NCBI GenBank assembly: GCA_030267965.1
Contig: BRYA01000767.1
Coordinates: forward strand, 1 to 14,714
Length of the DNA stretch: 14,714 nucleotides
DNA from: Triparma columacea
Taxonomy: Eukaryota > Sar > Bolidophyceae > Parmales > Triparmaceae
Direction: 5' to 3'
Each line of letters begins with the position of its first letter. The first letter of the stretch is position 1. Positions 7,658 through 14,714 of the stretch are shown here, piece after piece. The notes under the pieces are model-generated. The model was given only the letters and a program-made list of their open reading frames with translations, ran no database searches and was not told the origin of the DNA. The position numbers and the translations under genes were made by a program.

Positions 7658-9454
7658 CTAGTTCTTTCTAAACCCGAAAAGAACCGCCGCCTCCTCCATG
7701 GTAGGTAGTTCCTTTTCCCCTCTATCCCAAGGCACCGCCGTGCTTCCCATGACTTCCCTCCACCCCCCTTTCTCAACGATCTCAGCCCTCGGCGTTGAAA
7801 CGTTCCACCATTGCGTCTGTTCCCCCTTGTTGTCATCGTGGGAAACTGAATCCTCCCTACGAAAAATCGAACCCATACCAACTTCCAACCTCTCAGGTGT
7901 CCCCCCACCCTCACCCTCAACGTCGATTTCAGTTGAGCACGTGCTGTCCGAGTCTGAGCTCGTTAACACCATGCCTCCAACATGCCCTACAGATCCAGAG
8001 CCTGACATTGAGCTGACCTCCTGTTGGAGTACGGAGCTCCAGTAGGTTTCTTCAAAGTTTGAAGAGCAACTAACTGTCCTGGACTTTCTAGTGGTGAGGT
8101 TCCTAAGATATGAGAGAAGGGTAGGGTTAGCAACGAGCAGTGGCAATAACAATAACAGACAGTTCGTCTGACATTTTCTTCTCTCTCTCTTTCCCCTCCC
8201 CCCTCACCTTGTTTTGGGTCTTCTTCTAAGGTTGATAGTAGGTTCACTGTTAGCTCTCTTCGCTCTCGTCGTTCCCTTATTCCCTCTGCTTTCCTTCCCC
8301 TCAATTTTCCTACTCTCTCCCTCTCCCTTAATTTCCCCTCCTCCCTTCCTCAAGTACTCCCTTAAAAGCTTCTTCTTAACACGAACGACCTCGGCGTCAC
8401 GTCGGCTTTGGACTCGTTTACGATCGTGAGATACGTTTTCGTGGAACGTGTAACAGATACGGTGGCTAAGGGAGGAGTAAAGTACATAAGAGGAGGCCTG
8501 GGGGGAAGGGAGAGGAGCGAAGGTGGTGGAGGAATTAAGTGAGACGAGGAGATTGAGAAGGAGTTTATTAATAACATGAGGACAAAGACACAGCCGATAA
8601 ATAACCGTTAATCGAATCGCCGAGACTCTCCACCCTATCGCTCCACCCCCACTCACCTTCGGAGACAGAATGGTAACGTCCTTGATGGTCGGAAGGTTCC
8701 CTACAGTCGGCTGTAGGACGTAGACATTAACAATCTCATACCTTGTTACAACCCCCGAAGGATCAACGACGTCCTGGTGAGACGTTACACCGGCCTTGGG
8801 GGAATCGAGGTTTGTCAAACTTGATATTGGCATGGGTGAGGGTGATGTGGGGGTAACGATTGAGGAGGAGGGAGATGAGGAGGGAGAGGAGAAGTCTACG
8901 ACGACACCTACGTCAGATGATGAGGGAGGGAGAATCAGGTTCGACAGAATTTCGATACGGCCAGGGTTAGAGGACGAGAGGGGGGAAGAATTGGGGCGCT
9001 GTTTTGAAGCTGGGAAGGGGGCCGCGATGCTGGGAATTGTTCCGCTCTCCTGATGGTCGAGTGAGGGGGGGAGGGACGAAGATAAGTCAGAATGGAAATT
9101 TAGGCGAGCCAAACGTTCGCTCCGCTTTCCGTCTCTTTGCCCTTAAACGGCACTCTTCCACGACACACTACTGACCTGCATTGCGGTTATCCTCGGCTTC
9201 CAGAAGCGCTTCCTATTGTTCGTGAACCAGTTCGTGAGCTGCTTCATCTCGATCCCTGTCATGCGCATAATATCCGCCTTCTCAGTGTCGGTCGGGTAAG
9301 GGTGAGCAATGTGAGCCGGGGACATGATCCATGCCTTCAGGTACTCGACAGTAGAGGGAGGGAGGGAAGAAGAACGGGCGGACGAAGTAGGGTTTGGCTT
9401 GGCAGAAAGTGCCGGGGAGGGGTGGAAAAGGGGACTAGAGGACACGGCACTCAT
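7658..9454 (-). CDS. TALE-class (KN-type) homeodomain transcription factor
   Basis: Minus-strand exons 9454-9176, 9124-8657, 8497-8208 and 8102-7658 encode 493 aa. Introns are 51 nt (GTCAGT..GAAAG, weak acceptor), 159 nt (GTGAGT..CCCCAG) and 105 nt (GTGAGG..CTTAG); phases join in frame. Residues about 32-88 are a homeodomain with the three-residue TALE insertion (H51-P-Y-P54) and a recognition helix N75-W-F-T-N79-N-R81-K-R, followed by FWKP. The conserved W48, N51 and R53 of the homeodomain numbering are present. The rest is mostly Ser/Pro/acidic low complexity, with one less simple block in exons 2-3 (TRYEIVNVYVLQPTVG and the Arg/Lys-rich exon 3). It should bind DNA in the nucleus; TALE proteins often work as heterodimers in life-cycle or cell-fate control. 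I see no KNOX or BELL partner domain. The first intron is the least certain part. A 5' exon may exist near 9921-9788. Confidence 0.82.
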
Positions 9455-9647
9455 ACTAGGGTAACAGAAAGGGAAGTTTGGAGAGGACTTTCAGAGGTGT
9501 CGGCACACTTCTAAAGAACTCTTGGACCTTTTGGGCTAGTTAAGGGCTCTGAGGGGGATAAGACGAGATTTCTAGACGTTACGTGTATAAGGAGAGGGAA
9601 AATGTTAGAAATACGGCACAGAAATCGATGTAGACCTTCAAAATACC

Positions 9648-9683
9648 ATCTTGTATAAAAACCCGCCTTGGCGTTGCCAAGAT
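9648..9683. repeat. Nested alternative inverted repeats
   Basis: CTTGGC at 9667-9672 pairs perfectly with GCCAAG at 9676-9681 across a 3-nt loop. An outer ATCTTG at 9648-9653 can instead pair with CAAGAT at 9678-9683. The two stems share 9678-9681, so they exclude each other. This may be chance; the arms are only 6 bp. Confidence 0.4.
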
Positions 9684-9787
9684 TAAAGAACAGATTTATT
9701 AGCCTTTATGGGCAAGGTGCGCTCAATACAACCCGCGTGCACCCCGAAGAGGTTGGGGTTAACCCTAAAAGCCAACGATTAACTCAC

Positions 9788-9921
9788 CTGGAGGCGCAGT
9801 TCCCACGTTTAATTGTCCACGTCAACAATCTTAAACACTGAGGTAGGGACTTGCAATTCAATAACACTTCAATTCTGAATAATGAGGTGGTGGATTTGAA
9901 GTTGAGAGCCCTAATTTTCAT
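9788..9921 (-). other. Candidate 5' exon of the homeodomain gene
   Basis: An ATG at 9921 on the minus strand opens 44 stop-free codons plus two bases (AG), followed by a strong donor GTGAGTT at 9787. The pyrimidine-rich acceptor CTGTTACCCTAG at 9456 ends one base before the homeodomain ATG at 9454; AG plus T gives AGT and joins the frame exactly. Splicing would add 45 residues (starting MKIRALNFKS) before that methionine. The implied intron of 332 nt is at least twice any other here, so a non-coding leader exon or coincidence is quite possible. Confidence 0.3.
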
Positions 9922-10077
9922 TGTGAATATAATACACCCCTGTTATTCCCTATTATTGCCGAAACATGCGGAGTGCTGAGCCATGCCGGGGCGAGAAGAG
10001 TAATTCTTAATAGTGCTTCGTGAGCTCCCATGCGTGACGCAAAACATGATTATATTACTTTTCTGATTGCAACAACA

Positions 10078-12840
10078 TCACCACCTTCCCCTTGAAGTGG
10101 TGCTTGACGCAATGGCCGCCTGCTTCATTCTCTGCGCCGCAAAAGACGCCTGCTGGCCCAGACTTGTCCCCATCTCTCTGGTCCCAAGCAGTTGCCTCAC
10201 TGAGGGCACCGCTGCATTTGAAGTGGAGGTTGAAGTAACAAGCGGAGCACTGTTCTTTGGGATCACAGTGTGCGACGGCGTTTTCAACGGCGTCGATGGA
10301 CCCATTGCCACCTCATTCACCCTCTCCACCGGGACGACGATGTCAACAATCGCCGCCCTACTCCTCAATGTAAGCTGCAGCCACAAGAGAGGGGAGTGGG
10401 TTACAGAGAGTGTTAGCTGATTGTTTGTTCTGCTCACGCAAGTTTGTGTACCAGAAAGCCGGCATTTTACTTAGTTCACTACAGCGTCGTTCCAACCCCG
10501 CCTCATTCTCACCTCGTCCAGGGATGAGGAGCACCTCCCAATGGCCCTCTCAAGCGTCTCGATGGAATTCAGGTTTCCCCCCTTCCGCAGTCCCTCTGCG
10601 CCCCTTCCATTTGCGCTATTTTCGTCCCGCCGAAGTGTGAGCGCCTCTCTCCCCCCAACCCTCCCCTCTAGTACCTTGAGGGCTAGAAGGGCCCTCTTCA
10701 CCTCTGCCACCTCCTTGGCAACGGCGAGCTGCTGCTCGTGTACCCCCAGCCGGGCATCCTGGAGGTTGGTGAGCTGCTTCTGTAGCATGACCCCTCTCCT
10801 TTCCAGCTCCCTCTCCTTGCTCTGGAGTCCCCTATCTTTGACGAGGTTGCTCTCTTCTCTGAGTCTCAGGTCCTTTTCCTTTTCCTCTAGCAGCATGACA
10901 TCCCTCCGTACCTCGCCGCTGCGAGCTTCGACCTCCCTGGCTGTATCTTCAACCCTCCTTTGGGCCTGGGGCGATTGTGGAGCGCAGTAGGGTTAGTAGC
11001 CATTGCAGAAGGGGGTGCGTTAATGTCATCAACATCAACATCAACATTAGCACCAAATTCGTCAGCCCCAACGTCTTGTCCATCATATCTTCTCACCTCT
11101 TCAACTGCAGTCTTCTTTTCTTCCAGGGCCTTCATGCTTGGCTCGAACGACTTTCGTTCTATTTCGAACCTGAGCTTCTCCTCCTTGAACTTTTTCAGCA
11201 TTGCTTCAAAGGCCATCTTCTCCGCACTCATTACTGCAAGAGGGGTATCGTAGGGGTCAGATGAGAGACGAAGAAATGTTGAATTGTACACGTATACGAC
11301 GTCCCAGCCACTAAGCCTCCTAGCCATCCATCCCAGCCACTCACCTCTAGACTTTGCGTCCATGTCAGCCTCGGAACGAGATATTGTCTGCCTCAGCTCA
11401 AGTCTATCTTCCTCGAACTCACTGATGGCGTTAGTGAGAGCTTGTTTCGCGCCCTCCACCTCAGCCATAGCCTTGACCTTCTCCTCGTTAGCCTCGACCT
11501 TAAGGATCTCGCTGTTCCTCGCACTTCTCTCCACCAGGACCGCTTCCCTCATCCCGAGCTTCGCCTCAAGGTCCTCTAATCTTCCCTCCCACCTCTTGAG
11601 CCTCCCCTCCTCTGCCCTCACAATCTCCACCTGCCTCTCCGGGAGCTGGTCCAGGTTGAGGGTCACCTGCCTCTCCAGAGTCAAGATCTGCTTGTTCAAG
11701 CTTTCTTCGATTGCGTTCTTTACCTTCAAGTCCTGCTTTAGCTGCACGACTTGGGACTCCACCGAATTCAGTTTGTCCGCGAGCTCCTCAGAAGACGTCT
11801 TAAGGACGTCTATTTCAGCCTGCCTGTTTGATGCCAGTTTGGAGAGCTACGAAGGGTTACGTCAGTGCTAGAATGTGTGGGCTATACTGCATTAACGCAA
11901 GCATTGTGATCCTCCCTTCGTGACTCCTTCCCACCCTCCTCGGCCTCGCTATTCTTACCTGCTTCGAGGAGTTCTTTTCAGATTCGTAAAGAGAGTTTGA
12001 CATCCGAAGCTGGTTAACAAGGTCCGTGTTTTCATTCCGAAAGTGCAAGTTCTCGGCGTTTTCCTTCTTGAGCTGCTGGATCGCCTTATAGTGCCTCGCC
12101 CTCCTGGCCTCTGCCCTCTTTTGCTTCTCCTTCGCCTGGGCCCTCCTGTACTCGGTACTCTTAGAGGACTCTATCTTGTGCTGAACTAGGGCAATCTCAA
12201 GGAGCTCTAGGTTCTCCATGAGCTGCATTTTGTCGCCCGACTTGCTGTACTTCTCCACCTGCTTGCGCAGCTCTAGGATTCGTCTTGGGAGGGGGACAGA
12301 GGGTGGCTGGGGAGGGAGGGCGTTGGCCAAGGCGGCGCTGGCAGCACCGCTGTTCCGAAGAGACTCGAATGTGTCACTGTACGTCGAGTTGGTGTTGGTG
12401 TTCGACCGGGAGACCGACGCCGAGTTGATAATGTCCGAAGGTTGCTGGCGGCTGGCATTCACAGCCGCAGCTCCTGACCTTGTGACGGTATTCCGAGAAT
12501 CATCACCCCTTGGACTCGTTGCAAAACTCACGCTACGACTGTTCCCCCCCCCCCCACTCCTCGTGCTCGTCAAGGGCGCGAGAACATCAGCATTCACATC
12601 ACTCGAGGGATTTACCCCCAAGTTATTATCCTTCCTGAAGACGTCCTTCCTCCTTGACGAAGTCGAGGCGGAAGAAGGCACAGAAGCCACAACCTTGTCC
12701 GCTTTATTACCAGAGACCAAACCACTGCTGCTGTTATTGTTGTTGCTTGTCGACAGACCCGAGGTATTGGACTCTCCCAAGCTCTCATCAAGGTCGAAGT
12801 CGTCCTGATAGTCGTCTTCGTAGGATTCTTCATCGGACAT
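10078..12840 (-). CDS. Large coiled-coil protein, unidentified
   Basis: Five minus-strand exons, 12840-11959, 11846-11345, 11233-11097, 10965-10513 and 10374-10078, encode 756 aa. Introns are 112, 111, 131 and 138 nt, with donors GTAAGA, GTGAGT, GTGAGA and GTGAGA and good AG acceptors; all phases match. The third intron has a CTAAC branch-like element. Residues 1-22 are very acidic (MSDEESYEDDYQDDFD). Residues 23-180 are Ser/Asn/Ala-rich and disordered. From about 185 to 650 the protein is nearly continuous heptad-like helix rich in Glu, Lys, Gln and Leu. The last 98 residues are Ser/Thr/Ala-rich and basic. The acidic start plus long coil recalls centrosomal or ciliary scaffold proteins (for example FBF1-like), but this is only an impression. 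A structural or scaffolding role is inferred. It shares a 194-bp divergent promoter region with the kinase gene. Confidence 0.85.
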
Positions 12841-13034
12841 GACAATCAAGCGGTCTTAGATTTAATTCGTTGCCGAAATCAAGCTGGACCAAAAAGGAGA
12901 TAGGAAACGGTCACTGAGACTTTTTTTGTGAACTTGTGATTTCGGTTTCGCGAGCTAAACCATATCCTAGACGCCGAAATTGCCTCATCCCCGACTCAGC
13001 AATTGCGGTGACAGCTTTGCTGAGTCGTTGGAAG
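12841..13034. promoter_or_regulatory. Bidirectional promoter region, coiled-coil protein / kinase
   Basis: Only 194 bp separate the two divergent start codons, so the promoters must overlap or share elements. The octamer GCCGAAAT appears near 12872 and 12973, and its reverse complement-like ATTTCGG near 12939. An 11-bp inverted repeat occupies 12992-13027 (separate entry). A T-run lies at about 12921-12927. Confidence 0.55.
12992..13027. promoter_or_regulatory. Perfect 11-bp inverted repeat before the kinase ATG
   Basis: CGACTCAGCAA at 12992-13002 is the exact reverse complement of TTGCTGAGTCG at 13017-13027, with a 14-nt spacer. Each arm contains TGCTGAGTC, which resembles bZIP (AP-1/NF-E2-type) half-sites. 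The right arm ends eight bases before the kinase ATG at 13035, so it could be a paired protein-binding site, a 5'-UTR RNA hairpin, or both. Confidence 0.65.
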
Positions 13035-14714
13035 ATGACGAACAGCTCTTTAGTGCTCACCAACACAGCACAGGCAGGAACAAGCCCACTTCCTGCGGTT
13101 TTGGGTGCTGTGATTGTGGTGCTACTACTACTACTATCGATCCAGTACATACGAGCAGAGAAGGAACGACAAAAGACAGAAGCTCTTCGGAAAAACACAT
13201 CCGACTACACCAGACAGGAAACAATTAATTCTGGAATTCATGAAGGGTTCATCCGGCCAAATGGTGATGGATTTATTGACCCTGAGAAGGGTGGAGCTGT
13301 CGTTGGAGATAATTCAGGTGGCAATGGAAAATATAACAGCTGGATGGTGCGTACCGAGTTCCTCTCGCAGCAGTGGTCAATCCAGGAGTCAGACATTGAC
13401 TGGGTATACGAGGAGGATGGACAGAGCACACTAGGTCAGGGTCAAAAAAAGAAGAAAGTGATTGGAGAGGGTAGCTTCGGGAAAATCTACCTTGGGGAGT
13501 ACCAAGGTTTGAAGTGCGCGATCAAGGAGGTGAGAGGGTGGGGGGAGAGAGAGAGGGATGGGAAGGGGTGGGGGAAGAGAGATTTTTATTCGTAGCGCTG
13601 GGTCATGAAGGTCTGCGGTTGGCTTTTATACCCCTCGTGCTCTATATCTATCTGGACAAAAGCTGACGGCCTCACCCATCACAGATTAAGATAAAGAACC
13701 ATACGGACGAGGACGAGGTTGAAGACATTCAACAGAGATTTTTGATGGAGCTTCAGCTTGTCATGGAGGTGAGTGAGGCAAAAGGATGGGTGATAGGAGG
13801 GGCGAAGGGAGTTCGAAGTAGATTGTGGTGTGCAAAAGTTTCTGGTTCCTTGTCCTCGCTTCACTCATCCATCCTCTCCTTGATTCGCTTATTCTCACCC
13901 CCCCCCCCTCCTCCAGCTTCGGCACCCAAACATCTTGAACACAATGGGAGGAATGTGGGAAGGGAAAGGCCAGGATTCGAAGAACCTCATCGTAAGCGAG
14001 TTCTGCCAACTTGGAGACCTCAAGGGGGTTTTGAAAAGAATGGGCAATAATATCTTTTGGACTCCCTCCATATTTACAACTAGGGAGGGAAGGAGCGCGG
14101 GGCAGAATACGTTAACTAGCAAAGCAGGTGTTACGACGAACAAGATTGACTGGGCAGGTCAGATCTCCCTTGGATTAACGTATCTGCACGGAAGGAAGCC
14201 CGCCATCATGCACAGGGACCTTAAATGCGCCAACATCTTGGTCGACAAGGGCTTCAAGATGAAGATCACCGACTTTGGAGAGTCAAGACACACAGCCGAG
14301 GGGGAAATGACCATGACGGGGACAGCCTACTTCATGGCTCCGGAGGTCTTTTCAGGAAACGGCAGATACGACGAAAAGTGCGACGTTTACAGGTGAGGTA
14401 GAGCGACAAGAGAAGCGAATCCCAAACTTACGTTTAACACAACAAACTCCACTCTTCGCTTCACTCCTGGCTTCACTCCTCGCTTCACTCCTCGCTCCCT
14501 CCTTCATAGTTTCGCCATGCTCCTCCTGGAAATCCACAACAACGGCGACATCTCCAAATACTTTCATACAGGAAATTCCGGCCATGGGAAGAAGAAGACG
14601 AGTGGACAAATCTTGCACGACGCTGCCAACGGCTGGAGGCCGAACCTCGAAGATTTGAGGAGGCCCGAAACGTCGCAATCGGAAAAGGAGGAGTTGCTCA
14701 AGAACAAGCCAGCC
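13035..14714 (+). CDS. Membrane-anchored TKL-type protein kinase (3' end beyond window)
   Basis: Exons 13035-13529, 13685-13768, 13917-14392 and 14510 to the window end give 420 residues so far. Introns are 155, 148 and 117 nt (GTGAGA, GTGAGT, GTGAGG donors; CACAG, TCCAG, CATAG acceptors); phases 0, 0 and 2 all join in frame. Residues 1-20 are a short polar stub with an N-glycosylation site (N3-S-S), followed by a TM helix at about 21-39. The kinase domain has the glycine loop G144-E-G-S-F-G149, catalytic K164, probable C-helix E187, the HPNI motif, catalytic loop H292-R-D294-L-K-C-A-N299, D312-F-G, a GTAYFMAPE segment, and D-V-Y-S-F-A-M-L-L-L-E across the last intron. All key residues are present, so it should be active on Ser/Thr or Tyr. 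An insert of about 30 residues (239-269) precedes helix E. The C-terminus and true stop are outside the window. Confidence 0.88.
14457..14503 (+). repeat. 12-bp intronic tandem repeat
   Basis: CGCTTCACTCCT repeats at 14457, 14469 (first base G), 14481 and, degenerate, at 14493, within the third intron of the kinase gene just before its acceptor. It supplies the pyrimidine-rich tract of the splice site. The repeat is an exact 12-bp period, about 3.8 copies. Confidence 0.8.

Larger units (their letters stand above)
9455..10077. other. Intergenic region between two tandem minus-strand genes
   Basis: It should contain the 3' end of the coiled-coil gene and the promoter and leader of the homeodomain gene. 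No long frame is convincing. Visible items are a possible minus-strand poly(A) hexamer AATAAA within CTAATAAATCTG (near 9689-9700), competing hairpins at 9648-9683, and a candidate 5' exon at 9788-9921. I saw no tRNA or snRNA that passes inspection. Confidence 0.5.

Noticed and set aside
8204..9112. A single uninterrupted 302-codon frame on the minus strand as one exon
   Set aside because: It contains a strong GTGAGT donor and a C-rich CAG acceptor bounding a stop-free 159-nt intron, and it runs past the donor at 8207; splicing gives a continuous longer protein with the homeodomain.
9690..9715. AGCCTTTAT resembling the U5 snRNA invariant loop
   Set aside because: No flanking stem and no Sm site in the expected place.
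9779..9800. A U1 snRNA-like 5' end (ACTCACCTGGAGG) complementary to the GTGAG donors
   Set aside because: None of the U1 stem-loop landmarks follow. The segment is better explained as a splice donor read from the minus strand.
10067..10420. Plus-strand open frame of 117 codons
   Set aside because: It lies antisense to exon 5 and intron 4 of the coiled-coil gene, has low-complexity composition and no gene-like features.
12218..12808. Plus-strand open frame of 196 codons rich in Leu and Ser
   Set aside because: Antisense to the first exon of the coiled-coil gene; the Leu-runs are reverse complements of Ser/Asn-repeat codons.

Overview
The window reads as nuclear DNA of a eukaryotic alga, most likely a photosynthetic stramenopile (heterokont). 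Most genes are split by short GT-AG introns (51 to 159 nt) with C/T-rich 3' ends. One protein carries an N-terminus like those used to enter a secondary red-type plastid. A secreted protein has the Ser-Ala-Pro-Thr repeats common in heterokont algae, and a U-box/Sel1 protein resembles families I associate with diatoms and their relatives. A bolidophyte such as Triparma is my best guess, from general familiarity only.

Layout, left to right. (1) + strand, 122-1622: two-exon secreted or membrane-anchored protein with a beta-helix-like domain, a SAPT stalk and a TM helix. (2) 1623-2342: intergenic, with a 76-bp purine-rich tandem repeat and a pyrimidine tract. (3) - strand, 3131-2343: U-box plus Sel1-repeat protein. 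(4) + strand, 3768-4295: small unidentified protein. (5) - strand, 5874-4389: three-exon aldo-keto reductase with apparent plastid and Tat-type targeting. (6) + strand, 6212-7373: three-exon TRIC-like (TMEM38) cation channel. (7) - strand, 9454-7658: four-exon TALE homeodomain protein, with a possible extra 5' exon near 9921-9788. (8) - strand, 12840-10078: five-exon coiled-coil protein of 756 aa. (9) + strand, 13035 to the right edge: membrane-anchored TKL-type protein kinase, cut off by the window end.

The genes alternate convergent and divergent with short spacers (93 to 720 bp), so the genome is compact. They do not form an operon or one obvious pathway; they look like ordinary neighbours. 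I found no rRNA, tRNA, CRISPR array or recognisable transposon.

The observations I rate highest are: the putative thylakoid-lumen aldo-keto reductase; an exact 11-bp inverted repeat eight bases before the kinase start codon; sense-strand G-runs after several genes that meet tail to tail; several introns of 3n length with no stop, in genes where GTGAG donors predominate; and the possible unannotated first exon of the homeodomain gene. All exon models were derived by eye from splice signals and reading-frame continuity, without transcript data.
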